NCBI GenBank assembly: GCA_037962975.1
Contig: CM075671.1
Location: 43,362,501 to 43,426,500, forward strand
Source: Clitoria ternatea
Lineage: Eukaryota > Streptophyta > Magnoliopsida > Fabales > Fabaceae
Direction of reading: 5' to 3'
DNA: 64,000 nt
Position 1 is the first letter of the stretch. Every line of letters starts with the position of its first letter. The notes below the pieces were generated by a model. The model searched no databases. It saw only the letters and a program-made list of their open reading frames with translations, and was not told where the DNA came from. Shown in pieces: positions 22,204-36,479 of the stretch. A program made the translations under genes and the position numbers.

Positions 22204-23360
22204 GGCTCTGATACCACTCTTAGGTAATCCCTTTGTATAAGCAGCGAAAATACAAGGATTCATATTGGACTTGCAAAACTTCATGTTTTAAAGCATAAGA
22301 CAAACATCAGATATTTTATTTAAGCATTTTAGGATTACCTCTTGAAGAAAATCGAAGCAGTCATAGCCTCGTCCTTTAGGAGTCCACACGAGTACTCCCA
22401 CCAGAAACGCTACACCTTCTAAATGCTAGTTTGACGACGTGTAGCTTTTGCAACTTTTACGTATTTTGTGTCTTTTTTTGGTGAGTCGCCTATGAGCATC
22501 TTATGTTGTATTTATAGGCTTAGGTTTGACCTAATTTGCTCTCTCTAAAGAGTGAGCTCCTTACTCATTCTAAATGAGTTAGGCTCAATAGCTTTATTTT
22601 AGTCCAACTAAAAAAAGCTATTTTCTGATGGACTTACTCTATGTGTGTGACCCTATAGGTAAAATACTTGGTCATATTAATAATAAACTATTTTATTATT
22701 AATATAAAATAAGAGCGGCATCTAGTAATGCATCATTATGTTCGAATATTATTTATTATCAACATATCCAATATTTATTCTTTCTAGCATGGCCATGAAT
22801 TTCCTTAGTCTCACTCCATCAAGTGACCTATGGATATTACTCTTGTCACATAGGAGAGACAAATCCCATCTATATCACTCACATCCCTCTGCATAATTTG
22901 TTCATTGCCTAATCACAACCTTTATAGTCCTCTTGTTGCAAAAGACGTTTGATTGTATTAAAACAACAAACTCCTTATGTAGGAATCATAGTGACTTCAA
23001 GTCGAAAGACTACATATACCATCATCACATTGAGAATCGTTTATGACATTCATGTAACGGTCCATGCAACATTCTCATGGTGGGTCTGTCCAGTACATCA
23101 TTACTCTTAATTTCTACCTGTGTGAAGACTTGAAATCATCTATATGCATGATCTGTAAGATCAGATCATCAGTATACTCACACACTAGTCTTAATGTATT
23201 TACATGTCTCCACTTAAATACTTGACTAGGGACATTTTAGGAATAACTCTAATATGACCTATTACTCCAAGAATAAATAAAGGCCGTTAAACTATTTAAT
23301 AAAAAATGCCTTATTCAAAATGATGCATCCTATATAGGCTCTTAGTGTATATTTCCAGCA
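22204..23360 (-). repeat. Copia-like LTR with adjoining tRNA-Met priming site, minus strand
   Basis: On the minus strand TGGTATCAGAGCC (22216-22204) is the priming site. The LTR would run from TGCTGGAAATATACAC at about 23360 down to about 22217. The general wording (TACACTAAGAGCC at the start, CTTAGGTAATCC-type end) resembles common dicot copia LTRs. Only about 60 bp of interior remain before unrelated sequence at about 22140, so the body is lost. The last LTR bases are not CA, so decay is likely. Confidence 0.5.
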
Positions 23361-23774
23361 TCTAGAGACTCAGGGTTCTCAAAAACTACAATAACAGAGG
23401 GTCTAGCAGGCATTTCATGAAGAGAAGTTGTCCCGTTGGGGGTGGCCCTGCTAAAAGCGACCTACACGTTTATTGTCAGAGAGGGGGTAGGTTCCTTCTC
23501 AATGTGTTGCCTTTTTGCCTGCTGACTGGCCTCGGTACCTTTGAAGGTTGGGGTGGAATGAGAGGCTTTCACACAGGAATGATAGTAATAGAGATGACAG
23601 AAATTGTCCCCGAGGAAGTCTCTTTCCCATTTGACGTATCCTTCATCTTGTAATGCTTCTTCATCTCCTTGGTCAATATTTTGTTAGGAGCCATATCACC
23701 TGAAATGAAAAGAGACAAATTCACGAGTCAGTACCACGATATCGAGTAATTCATCATAACCTAGCAGCCTTATA
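23361..23774. other. No supported gene
   Basis: The sequence to the right of the copia-like LTR holds only short open frames. It may be the left part of the decayed gag region next to it. I see no motif. Confidence 0.4.
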
Positions 23775-24400
23775 CTTACCAATCCAAGTGTCTAAGGCAC
23801 CTGGGTCAGGAAATAATGCAATAAGCCCCTAGGAGCTGAAATATAGCCCCACATCCTTAAGGAAAAAATTAACATCACCGTGCTCGATGAGTGAGAGGTC
23901 CTCCCAGTTGACACGAAATTGGATAGTTTCTCGTGTCTAATACAAGGGAAAAGATAGACGACCATCGAGATCATGAAGGAAATCCACCCCGGGCATGTCT
24001 AGACTAACTCAGATCTTGAAGGAAAACTCTTAAAATCCTTGTACAACTAGTCAAACACCTGTATCAGGTAGCGACCAGTGACCCCACTCAAGGAGATCCA
24101 ACCGACAGGTACCCCAGCTTTAAAGATCTTGGCCTAAAAGAAGTAGAAAAAGGGAAACAACGGGTATCCGACTAAAGTGCTCGCACAAAACCTCAAACGC
24201 TTTGGCAAAGGTCCAACCGTTTGGATGAAGCTGGGTGGGGGCAATGTTCAAGGCATTCAAAATCCCAACTTGAAAGTTAGATAAAGGGAAAGACACAAGG
24301 AGATGCAAGAACAAAGTTTTATATTCGTATATGAAATCCACTTCGCTAGGGTTTGTATAAGAGTGGCACACCCTCTTGTTAGGGGAACAACATAGGTTCT
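23775..24400 (-). pseudogene. Decayed gag-like gene of the putative gypsy-type transposon family (PF04195-like)
   Basis: The minus frame 24371-24120 contains FPLSNFQVGILNALNIAP, then TQLHPNGWTFAKAFEVLCEH. This is very close to the conserved core of the plant 'putative gypsy type transposon' domain. Further down the same strand, broken by stops, come KEFSFKIRVSL, FPLYWTR-like and ALDTWIGK segments in the family order. These proteins form the N-terminal part of certain Ty3 elements. Many stops show it is old. No adjoining pol is seen. Confidence 0.6.
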
Positions 24401-26300
24401 ATAGGTTTGGGGCTGACAATGAATTGTTGAACACCTCATCCTCCCCTAAACACACGAGTGCTTCATCACTCTGAAGAGAAAAGGGCATAGATAGAACTTC
24501 ATCCCTAGATCATAAATAAGAATTTGTAGAAGTTATTTTTCTCAAGTGAGTGAAGGATGCTAACTTTTCTAGGAACACAAAATCAAAGAAGATGAAGAAA
24601 GTGAATGAGTCAAAAAGGAAAGGTTGAGAAGTTTTGAGGAAATAGGTGACAAAGACAAAATCAGGAAAAATGGAAAATGAAGTAAATATATAGAGTTTCT
24701 GGTAACTTTCCAACAACAAATAACTGTTAAGATAATCTGATAGTTGAGATCCCCTTGATATTTACACATAATGCCTAAAGTTATCATTAATACCCCTAAA
24801 CCCAAGAGAGTTCTTGTGTCCCAAGGCCATTAAGTGCGCCCCGTCATTGTAATACAGATTCACATAGACATTGTCTAGAGAGATGAAATGATGGTTAACT
24901 GGCAAATGACACATGTTGCATTAAAATAACTCTTTGAAGAAGACAAATCATGCTTAGATGAAGCTCTAATCTGAGTTATTCTCTCTCGGATAAAGCCTCA
25001 CTCAGAATGATTCTCCCTTGGATAAACTTTGCACGGAGTAATCTTCCTCGGACAATACCTGTAAAGCAGATTGATCGTCCCTTCACTAAAGAGTCACCCA
25101 ACAATAATCAACTCAATGCCCGGTCACTTGGCTCGGCTCTACACCTGATACTTGTGACTAGGGGGCTCCTGTTCCCCCAGATTGAGGGGGGCCCACGACA
25201 CCCCTCTCTCCCCCATTTTTGGCAAGAATCACAAGGAAATGTCAATCCTCTTACCCGATCCTAGTAGGGTACGGTTGATCCTATATCATCATGCGCCTGG
25301 ATCTAAGGCCCTCGTACCTCATTTTCTCTTTGCACTTATTGATTATATAAATGGCCTTGAAGCCCCCTATTGTAATTAAGTAACATATTATCAAGCTATA
25401 CAACCCTAATTTCCTATAGTAATTCTCTAGGGTTTTTGTGTGTTCAGTGCTTATTTATTATCGTTAATTTATTATGAGGAATAAGATTATTTCATTTTAA
25501 CATATTACTTTGATTAGCATTTGAGTTAGAATTATTAATATAATTATATTCAATTTTTTTATTTTAGTGGTATACTACTTTATTATTTTTAATTTAATTA
25601 AATTTTTCTTATTAAAAATAATAAGTTAATTGATTTTTATTAATTTCTATTATTTTATATTTTTAAGAGAACCATTAAAAATAATATTAAAATTTTAACT
25701 TTTTTAAAGGTTGGCGAGCTAACCCGCCTCGCCCCGCCATTAAAACGAGGCGAGGTCAAACCCACGAGTTGATGGTGGGGCAGGATGGATAACTTGCATT
25801 GACATCCCTAACATACATACAATATTTACATTTGGTATCCCCCTTATTTTTATTTTTAAAAAAACTTTATATGAGTTCAATCGAACCCGTCAGAATTAGG
25901 CATCTCTTATAACTTAATAAACACTTATTAAATTTTTTATAGATATGAAATTTTGAACATATATCTTTATTTAGACAATTTAAATCTTTAACAATGACTT
26001 ACCTTTTATTGCTTGATATTACTTGACGTCTGTCGTATAAACAACAATATTGTGTTTCATCTAATAGAATTGTTTTTCTAAAAGTAATCCTTACAAAATT
26101 CTATACTTCAGCCTATGCAGTATTATAACTATTGACAATATGTTAGTGTGAGATTAGTTTACTTAGTTCGTTTTCTGCTTTTGTATTGTCAGGACTTTTG
26201 TTCGATTCTAGAGTTAATACAAGGTAAATAGAATTAATTTTTTAAAATCAATCCTTAACTATACATATAAGTATTATGTAAATTTTATTATAATTAAGAT
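24401..26300. other. AT-rich stretch with an LTR-like fragment and a hAT-like end
   Basis: No gene. At 25130-25460 there is a GGGGGCTCC / CCCCCAGA purine-pyrimidine patch and a TATATAAAT box near 25346, which may be a decayed LTR. At about 25707-25812 the wording CCCGCCTCGCCCCGCC ... TTGATGGTGGGGCAGG ... TGACATCCCTA resembles the GC-rich end of non-autonomous hAT elements. The remainder is plain AT-rich DNA. Confidence 0.35.
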
Positions 26301-27449
26301 TTACGGTGTAACAACTTTGGTTTTTGAGAGTAGGAACCCAGACCCTCATGACTCCTGGGGATACTATTACGAGGTATAGGAATATTGAAAGGATATAAGT
26401 AGTAAGAAAACTAACTCAAAGGAACATAGACAATTAGAAGAAAGATTAGAGAATGTGTTGACAGTCGAAAAGGAACACAGATAAGACAATGGTAATAATA
26501 AATAATATTTAATAAGTAGAGATAATATGTTAATGATGATTATTTTATTTAATTGAATATTATTTAGTTGATAATTATTCCCTGCTAATAATATTTAATT
26601 TAACATATAATAATTTAGAACTTAATAATTAATATTTAAATTTAATATTAATATTATACATTTAATTAATTATTTTGAAAATATATAAATATTTATAATA
26701 ACATTTTATTTTTAGTAATTTGATTATTTATCCTTTAGTTTTGAAATTATATATTTAAATTATTTATTTATTTAATAATTATATTTAATAATAAAATATT
26801 GTCGGGTTCCTAGACTTGAACTATGGGACCCAGGGAATGATTCAATACTAGTGATTCAGCCTGAGACTAGTGATCCTATGAGGAAACTAGTCCTGTTAGA
26901 ACCCTTTTATAGTAAATCAAGGATAATAGGTCCAGTCTGGCAGGCCCGGCCAATAACTCAGGTACCTCCCTCGGTTGGTCATGTATATGTTTCAGGATAT
27001 CTAATCGCAGCATGCTCAGTGCTTGGTCACTCCTTTCGATATTTTAAGAACTTTTTCTGTAGGGACCAAATCCTAATTCAGGCCCTATTGAACCTATTTC
27101 CCAAAGAAATAATGTATTCAATTTGAACCCCCGATTTTGGCCTAAACACCTTTAGTGCTTTAAGTCTAACTTTCTCATGCCATCTTAGAATCAAATGATT
27201 CCAATCCTGATCTTTTTGTTACGAAGAGATCTATAATCTCTATCTCTATCCCTGATCCCCAATTCATACTTTGTCTTCCTTAAATTGAGGACCAAGTATT
27301 TGTACCCTGAAAACTCATTATTTGATCCTTTAATCTGCGCATGGTTCATTTGAAAAATCATAGAGGAAACAAAGACCTACAATCTTTATGTTTAATGTTT
27401 TTTAGATTCCCACCCCCAGATTATTGTATGTTTATTTTAAATAGCTTCT
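26301..27449. other. No supported gene; AT-rich
   Basis: TGTAACAACTTTGG at 26313 could be the start of an LTR, but no partner end or target duplication was found. From 26500 to 26800 the DNA is almost pure A/T. From 26800 on it is mixed, without motifs. Confidence 0.3.
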
Positions 27450-30400
27450 GAAAAGAGAACTAGTTACTCGTCGGGTATCCAATTTTTGGTACCCTAAATT
27501 ATTTTTCCGACACCGCCATCACGCGATACCTACCCCTCCACATCTCACCATAGCCTACCATGTGTCCCCTGGTGTGGCAGCTCATGATCAACTCCTTGCT
27601 TAGCAAGTTCACGTTGCTTGCTTCCTAAGGGGATAGAATGTCATGTTATCATGACATGACCATGCAATCATGTTAAGTTATTCTAATTTGTTTCTTCATT
27701 CATTTATTCATTCTTTAGCACGCTTGCTTCTTCTCTTCTCTAAAAATTCTAACCACTATCATAACTTAAAAACCTCTTCCACCAGCCCCTCTCAACCACT
27801 ATTATTCTCCTCTCTTCACGACCTTAACCACCACGGCCACCACCTCCTCTTAAACCCACCATTTCTTCCAATTCTTCAACATAAACCCGCGACTGTCTCT
27901 TTCCATTTCAGCCACCGTTCAATTTCCTCCTCCACCGTGGGACTCCGTTGAAGGCTTCCACCACCGTCTCTGACCACCACACGGTGCCCCCTTCCTTGGT
28001 CGTGACCCCTTTGGTGAAACGGTAAACGATCAGTGACTTCTTCCTTGTTTCACTTTAAATTCCATTCCTTTCTATTTTTTCTTGCCAATTTCACAATTGC
28101 ATATTTGTTTCATCTTAATCCTTAACTGGTTGTGATGTATCCTTCTTTTTTGGTCATTGCATGTGGAGATTTTAGGTATCAGAGGACGATCGATGATGAT
28201 CGACGAGCGACTCTGAACGTTCGATGAAATTTCGGCAAGCCACCTCTTTTCCCTCTATAAAACTGTGACTACACCTTGACGTTAAGGGGGTCTCGCTTCA
28301 TTTTTGTTTGATAAAAATTGCTTGATATCGTTTCTTTAGCATCCGAGGATAGCCCCTTTAAGTTTCACAATGATCCGACGGTTAGATTAGAAAATGCATG
28401 ATTTATCGATACTGTTGACGTTTATGACTTTATTTTGCATTTCTATGTGTTCCAGAAAATTATCGTAAAAAGCGTCTCGAAGCTCATACGTCCCGTTAAA
28501 GTTTTATCCGAAATAAAGTTAATACGCAAAATATTGAAATTTAGGATCGTAGTGCGGGTGCAGTTAATAATTCGATATGGTTGTAATTATTTATAAATTT
28601 TTGAATATTTTATATAATTTATTGTATTTATTCGGTATGTCATGCTAATTTAAATATATTAACCGGCTAGAAGTTCTAAGCAAATTTGATAAAATCACGC
28701 AAAAATGAGATGTTTTACCGATTTAATTGTGATTACCTTCCTTTCATAATTTTGTAGCATTAATAATATTTTGAAAAAATTACCAAAGAAATTTTTATAA
28801 AATAAAAAGAAACTTTCTTTATGGTAAAAAGAAATAAATGACTAAGAAGGGATTAGGAGTAATGAATATTTCTTTGTAATACATATAGTGAAGAAATAAA
28901 TACTTCAAAATATTTTCTAAAGAAAATGTGTTAAGAAGAATTTGGCTAAAGATAGTAATTTTATACTAAGGAATAAAAAGAAATAGAAATTTTAAAGTGT
29001 TCTTTTCAAGAAAAATATATTATTGATTATTAAATAGAATTTAGATAAAATAGCATTGTATACTAAAGATTAAAAAGGAGGAGTAATGAGATTTATTAAG
29101 TTTGATAAAGTGTTAGAGGAATAATGAGTCTTGGGTAATATATTAGAAATGAATGGAAGAAGAATTTTTAAAGTATTTTTACCAAATGTATATATTATTA
29201 AGTATTTTGAGCTATTAGGTAGAATTTGGAGATGACAATTGTATACTAAAGGATTAAAAATAAAATTAATAGTAACAAGGTTTAGCAAGTTTTATAGAAA
29301 TAATGGTTCTTAAGTAACTTATAAAGAAAGGTGCATGATATGAATATTTAGACTATTAAGTACATTTAAAGGTACTAATGGAGTAAAAATGAAAAGTTGG
29401 ACTTATAATAAAAGCAACTGATAAGTTTAGAATTAGTAACAAATCTATTAGATATATGCTCAGTAATCAAAGGAACCTAGGAATAACTAGAACAAGTATC
29501 GAGTGAATAAGGAGGATAGTTTAATGAAATGAAGTATGAGCATTTAACCAATGAAGGAAGTAATTAGTAAACTAAAAGAGATTAAATAAAGAACCCATGA
29601 GTTAATAACTAATGAATAGAATTAAAAGAAATAGTTTGTCTCAAGAGCTAAAAAGGTAGTAATTAGAAAAGGACATATTGTAGATGACTAAGGTAGGTAA
29701 AATGACCTAGGCATAGTTGTTGATTAAATCAGAGGTAAAATTAAACTAGAAATAATAAACCAAAGATTATAAGGTAGAACCAAGGGAAAAGTAAACTTCA
29801 AGCCATTAATAAAAAGTTGTTAAATGAACCTTAAGATTGAGACTTAGCATAAAAAGGACTAAAAAGAGTTAATAAAAATTTATAAGCTTGATTAAATGTT
29901 ACTAATAAATTTTTGGCACATTTAAGTCTTGGAGTGGTAAGTAAACGATAATAAAGTAAAAGGAAAAAATAATAATAAATAAATAAAATTGAACTTAAGC
30001 AATATAAAGCTCGTAAATAAGAAGAGATTTAGGAGTAACTAAGAGAAGTAACTGAGAAATAAGAAGTTAAATTTGGTATAAAAGTCATTAGATTTAGTAG
30101 TAAGATCACACCACTGTATGGACTTGGAAATAATTAAAAAATGTGGGATATGTTTAAATTAGTAATCTAGATAAAGTGATAGTACTATTTATAACTAGAT
30201 AAATTAAAGAAAATAGGAAAATCAATTAGCTAAAAATAAAGTCCTCCTCATTAAAAAAAATGAAATCTTGATCTGACCTTAAGGAATTAAGGGTAAGAAT
30301 ATAAGTTTATTAGGATTGGATGGAATATCAACAACTAAAGATTTAGTAGTAGGGAAGGAATATATGTATCTAACTCTAAGGTTACTAGGTAACCGATAAA

Positions 30401-32264
30401 ATATATAAGTTAAAGAGATTAATGGAATAAAAATAAGTAAATAGGCTTGGTTCTACGAAAGATCAGAAAGGATACAGTTATACAACTTAATAGAATCTTG
30501 CTAAGTAAACAAGTGTAGCTTGGTAATTAGGACTAGTAATGGGATATAGGATGAGAAAAGAATAAATCATACCCTTGGACTTAATAAAACTCGGTGTATA
30601 ATAATGTTAAATAACTAGTCCTACTAAGATGAATGTGGTCTTATTGCGACATAGAATTAATTAGGTAAACTAATATGTGTCTGTTTGATGGATGAGTTGT
30701 CTCAATCAATCTGAGTATGCTTGATTTACTTGTGTGAACTATTTGATTATGACGTACATGTCCTCATGAAATTATGAGTATGATGAAATTGAATGAATAT
30801 GAATGTATAAATATGGATTATATGGTATATATATATGTGTGTGATAAAGTACATGAGAAATGTGATCTGATATGTTATGTGTAAAATATGGTGTGGTAAA
30901 TAAATGACACTAGTATGATGCCTCTAATGGATTATATTATGATGGATTAATCGAAATAAAATAAGGAAAGAAAAATGAGAAAAAGTCTCGGTAGGGATCC
31001 TGAGATGACTGATTTATAAAAATAATAAGATAATGGAAGATCCAATATGATAATGGGCGCTGCGGTGCCAGTATTACCTTGTGGTTTTATAAACATTCAG
31101 AACTCATTTCATTCCTAATTATCGAGTGAGTTGTATTGTGGTTTAAGAAGGGAATAAATAAAGAAAAAATGGTTAATCGAGAATTTTGTGAAATGAATGA
31201 AATGGAGTTATTAAGAGAACCCTATCGATGACAAGTGAAAAGGAAATTTGTGTATTACATGCGTCATTTATGGAGTATAAGGGTGGATGGTTGAGTAGTC
31301 CCTTAGAGAATATACTAGGGAACAACGATGTTCCGACCCTGTGGGAGGTCTCGAGAATATACCAGGGCAGACCTCTAATGGCTCGGAGTCGCGCCCGAGA
31401 CTGGACAGCCCATGGCAAACCTGGTATACTTCAACTCAGAGCAAGTGTTACCGTGATCGTGGAGTGCTCTGATGAGATGTGTTTGGATCCATGATTGATG
31501 ATATGACTACGTGTCCTTACCCTTTTGTGAAAATCAGACGAAACGAGTTTCGGTCGCTCTAGTGGGCAGAGGGATAAGGTAGGATTAATGTGTATAATTT
31601 GTTTGAGATTAATGAGGAGGAGATGAGCCCACATGCATCATGATGGTTAAAAATTGAAATTTATTTAATGGATATTATACATTGCATTATTTTGTGAATT
31701 GTGATTTGTTTGTGATTGATGAAGCATCTGTATCTAGTGGTGAGAAAGGGGAAAAGGGAAAGGTGACACTAGCATGGATTGAATGAGACTGCGTAGGGAA
31801 GATAACTTAGAACGACTCTGATAGGTATCCAATGAGAGAGAGAATATAGTTTCATAACCTGTTTGGATTGTGTAGGAGGGATATCAGTGATGACGACTCT
31901 CCAAGTATTGTGGAAGCAGAGACTCACCCTTACGCTAATTTTACAAACCTCCGATTGGGCCATACACTCGGGATCAGTATAGACTTTGTATTGAGGGTTG
32001 ACCAGACTCACCTTGGACCAAAGACATTAAGATAAATTATTTTCTTGTCTTTTATAGGAGCCTGTGTGCCCTTTTACTTTTAGTATGTATAGTTACTGTT
32101 TACGATAATGCGTTGTATATGACAAAGTTGCATATAAAATGTATCTGTTCAACCAAGTGTTTATGTACAAAAAAAAATTCCACATTTTTCTAAAATTCGT
32201 AACCTGACAGTTGATCAGGATAATCTAGTGGAAATAATTATCTTAATTAACCGAGAATGTTACA
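27450..32264 (+). repeat. Probable decayed long LTR (chromovirus type)
   Basis: The right end reads AGAATGTTACA at 32254-32264, like the GGTGTTACA ends of the other LTRs. A GACTCACCCTTACG box at about 31920 sits where AGCTCACCCCCTACA sits in those LTRs. A GC-rich block at 31325-31480 (GGAGGTCTCGAG, GGCTCGGAGTCG) corresponds in position to their conserved block. The left part has a pyrimidine-rich leader (27680-27960), as the others do. The start is not defined and no target duplication was found. No coding region. Confidence 0.42.
28940..29440 (+). repeat. Diverged tandem repeat, period about 180 bp
   Basis: Words such as TATACTAAAGATTAAAAA recur at about 28960, 29058 and 29243. The flanking phrases (AATTTTTAAAGTATTTT, TAATGAGT / TAATGGTTCTTAAGTAA) recur with about 180-bp spacing. 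Copies are much diverged and very AT-rich. It lies inside the probable long LTR. Confidence 0.45.
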
Positions 32265-34094
32265 TGCAGTATTTTCTAATCTTGTATGAAGACAAGCCTT
32301 CTCTAGTCTAATTTTTAAAAAAACATAAAAAATAATTATTGATCATCTATACTTTATAAAGATCTCATTTTGGTTATGCTAATTATAAAGTTCCACTAGG
32401 TAAATTAAACACTAGCAATATCTTAATTAGTAGTGGGTCACTGTACCAAGTCAAATTTTCAACCCATAATTCCCAGTTTATTTCCGCTTGCCCACTGCAA
32501 AACCTATTAATGATTCATGTCCCGTTGTCTCATTTTACATTGACTTTCGTGCCTGTGTCAGCGAGTAATTTGCAACGCCACATATTCTTTTTATCCCTCG
32601 AAACATTTGTCGACCATTTGGTTTATGCACGTTATAGATCCTTTGCATTTAGATTAGAAAATAATGCCATAGCTAAGGAAAAGATTTTCTTCGTTTACCA
32701 ACCCACTTTATAGCTTTTGCTTCTGCTCATTTACTCTTACTATTGTTATCAAATCTTCCCCCGCCAATTAAGAAAGTTCGTTCGTGGTGGTACACAAAGT
32801 TCAAGAATTTCAAAATGAACAAACTTCTACGCGAAACACGTACAAATCATCTTGTTTTTTTATTGGTGAAATGAAAAATTCACCCGTTCTTCATCATTTA
32901 TTTAGAGAAAAGATGGTTTTAGCTCCTTACCTATATATCTTGTTGCTCTTTTTCTTATTTAAATATATTTTATTTAGATTCAAGTCACACAGTATTATCA
33001 TCACTAACAAAGTTTAAACTAGCTACCAAAATTTAGTAGTACACTACATTATTGATATTCAAATATAAATTAATGTAGAACAATCTTATATAACTTATCT
33101 ATTTCGTTTAGTGGTTTTATGAACTTGTTCAAAATAATATTAATTACTATTTCATTAATACTATTTGTCATCGATAAAAGAAATTCATAAGAGGAAAAGT
33201 AAATGGAAGATATATATTAGAAATTTCATCAATAATTATTATACGATGACTAGATTTTTCGTTTTGTATAACTTTTAGTTGTGTGGTTTTCTGCCATTCA
33301 CCAAATTAGTACTATTGAGCTAGCATTCTTCTTAAATACTAAAAGTTTTTGTTTCACAATTAATCAATCATAAATTGACATATAATTGAAAATTATTAAT
33401 TTTTGTGATTATTTTATCGAGGGTCATATATCTAGTCTATTGTAATAAAAAAATCATTTATATAATTAAGTTTTTATAGCTTATTTAAGTTTAAATTAGG
33501 TAGATTACTATAAAGACAAAATTCTCTCTATTAATTAGGTTAAGCTAATACAACTTCTATTAGTTGATCTACACTTGATGGTAATAATTAAGTATTTTAA
33601 ACATGTTACCATGAATTTCATTGTTGACTTTGTGTATATGGAGTCATGGAGAAAATACCTTAGTAAGAAATATTGTTCCGAATTATGACGTTGTTAAAAT
33701 AGATTTTCTCGATGTATCAAAAAGAAAAATAATAGTCATATTAGTCAAAAGGAAAAAAATAATATTCAACTATGTTAAAAATTGAGAACTCCATTAATAA
33801 TAATTAAATAGAATTTTGTCATTTAGAATTCTTTAAACCAATGTAGATATACTTCATTATGAAACGGGTTATAATTTTTTCCATGAAGCTAGTGTAATTT
33901 ATTGCACTAATCAAATCACGAAGCACTACAACAAAACTAGTAAAAAAATTATTTTTGTTTTTGTTTGGGTGAAACCATGAAAAATGAAGTGAAATTTACA
34001 CTATGATCTATAGTTCTTAAACCCAGTAGCTCAATCACATACAATAATGATTTTATCTTTTATCCTATGACTTGAAATACTTATTGCTCCTATT
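32265..34094. other. No supported gene; AT-rich intergenic DNA
   Basis: Only short frames without motifs. Base composition is evenly AT-rich, with no repeat structure that I can define. Confidence 0.5.
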
Positions 34095-34638
34095 TAGGGA
34101 TGGAAATGGGTCAGGTCATCCGTCGGGGGCCTATGGCTCGACTCGTTTAAAGCCTACATAGGCTTAGTTTGTCGGGCTAGAAGGCCAAGCTTTTACTTTC
34201 AAAAAGGTCTTTTTAACTAAACAAGTCGGGTCATAAGGTTTCTAAAAAGCCTTTGAAGCCCAATAGGCCGGCTTATTTAATTAGATTAATTGTTAATTAG
34301 TTATATATATATAATATTTATAACATAAAATAATATATATATATATATTACATATTTACATTTATATAATATAAATTAATATTACAAGTTCATAATTAAA
34401 AAATTAGGAAGGAATAGAACACAAATTTTTTTTAGGTTGGTTTTGGCATTTTATAAGTTTCACTATAAACAGACCTTTTAAACCAGCTTTTAATCGGGTC
34501 AGACCTTCAAACAGGCTAGGTCATCCCTTAAAAAAAGCCTATGACGGGCTAATAGGCCAGACTCAGACCTTGAAAATTTGATGTAGGTCAGGCACAGGCC
34601 TTTCAAAGCTTAGTCTAGCTGGCCCATTTCCATTCCTA
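34095..34638. mobile_element. MITE-like element with 16-bp inverted ends
   Basis: TAGGGATGGAAATGGG at the left and its reverse complement with one mismatch at the right enclose 544 bp. The interior carries repeated words such as AGGCC, GGTCAGGTC and AGACCTT in both directions and an AT-rich centre. There is no ORF. Ends of this kind are common in non-autonomous hAT-like elements. An 8-bp target duplication could not be confirmed. Confidence 0.65.
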
Positions 34639-36479
34639 TTGTTTTATATGATTTTTGTAGTTGGAAACTTTACCCAAAGACATCAATATATGTAATTTCA
34701 CACCTAGTTATAGCCAATATTTTTTTATAACATTCTTGCGCATAACTTCCTCTCGTCTAACCCTTAAGCTCTACCCTCATTCTCTAACGCCATTGAGTTG
34801 TAGTCGCAGTTATGCTTCCTGTAACATCCCAATTTTTTATATATATAAATATTCAATTAAGGGGAAACAAATGACAACTATTTATATATGGAAAGGTTTA
34901 TGCCCCAAAAATATAAAAATAAACTAATTTGACCTTATTATGACTTTTTGTAAATTACTAAGCTTCATGAGCGAAGACTTATACTCTATTAAAATATGAG
35001 TGTCGGATCAAGTATCTCTGATTGAGATGCCGTTCATCAGGGTTGTAGAGAATATTATTAGGAATCTGAATATATATTCGGATTAATTTTTAGAATAAGT
35101 ATTGATATCAAACAGAGATCCTGTTTATGGTAAAACGGTAAATTTTATATGAAAGGGGAAGGAATTAAAAATAAAACTCCACTTCTCACTCTCCTTTCAT
35201 GTTGCTTTTTCCATTCTAAGACAAACACCCTTCACCTTTCTTTCTCTTATCTTCCCACTTATCTCCTTCACCCTCTTCTCCTTCAAAAACCTAAGAAAGC
35301 TTGGTGCTTTTTCCCTTCTCCATTTTCGTTCTTCAAGGTGCAAGGAGGAGACCATGGAAGCTTGAAGTTCTTCCCTCTCTTCTCCTATTTTCATGCTCTC
35401 TCCCACTCCTTTGGTACCCATTTCCTTTTCTTGGTTTGAGGTAAACTCTTCATCATTTTTATGGTGCTAAAGCTCTAGGTTAAGGGTTATAATGGTTGGG
35501 AGAGTGTTTAAATGCATACGGGTGTTGAAGAAAACCATTGGGTGCATAAACCTTAGGTGGGGTGAGAGGAATATGAATTTTTATAGGCAATGAATAGGGT
35601 AAACGAAAATGTGGATTTGGAAGGTGATAAATCATGTGTGTTGATGATGTTTGATAGGTTTTTAATAAAACCCTAACCTTTGATTTTAGGAAAAATATGT
35701 AATGTAGATGGGATTGACATTTATTGATAAAACAAGAGTTATTAATGATGAGGTGTTGCCATAAATAAGGATTTGTAATGGTGGTTGGGTGTGAAATTGA
35801 TATATGTGGATAACTTAACTATTTAGGTTATTGCTTTTGGTAATAATGAATTTTTATCAAGGGGAAGGAATTTCCGAAGCCTAATTAGGCAAATGAATAA
35901 AGCTTGTAAATAATTACTACATGATGAGAATCATGTGTGTATATGCATATATATTGAGAATGATGATTGGATGAATGATTGATGTGGTCCTATAATTGAT
36001 TGATGTAGGACTTGATAACACTTGTGGGGCGGGAACATAAAACCCAAAAGTCTACTTCTCTTGAGGTAAGAGAGGAGTGTATTTTCTAAATGTATGATGC
36101 CTTGTATGTTGATAATGTATGTATTGATGCAATGTTGCATGTTTTCCTTGAATGGATGTAATGGTTTATGTATGTGTTATGAATTAGAGATTGGGTATTG
36201 TGATGAATGATTATAAAATGGTACCTTGAAAAGGTTATGAGTTGTATAAGTGTGATGACATGCTATTGTTTCCACGTGTGGTTTGATGAATATTTGAGAT
36301 CCTTGGCTAAGATAACTCTTGAATATTATGAATGATATATGTATTTGATTATGTAGGATTAATATTATGATTGAGTATGAGTTGTACCCTAGATGAGAGG
36401 GTGAGATAATCCTTGCGAGGTTAAGGCATGCATGAGCATTGTTGTATACATAGCATGGCATGTATATCATGACATTTGA

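Noticed and set aside
27670..27951. 93-residue ORF
   Set aside because: Low-complexity Ser/His/Leu translation of a pyrimidine-rich leader in a probable LTR; no domain.
26313..32264. Complete LTR from TGTAACAAC at 26313 to GTTACA at 32264
   Set aside because: Flanking 5-mers differ and the first kilobase lacks the blocks seen in related LTRs; only the part from about 27450 is reported as probable.
34087..34646. 8-bp target duplication around the MITE
   Set aside because: Flanks share only TATT; a clear duplication could not be set.
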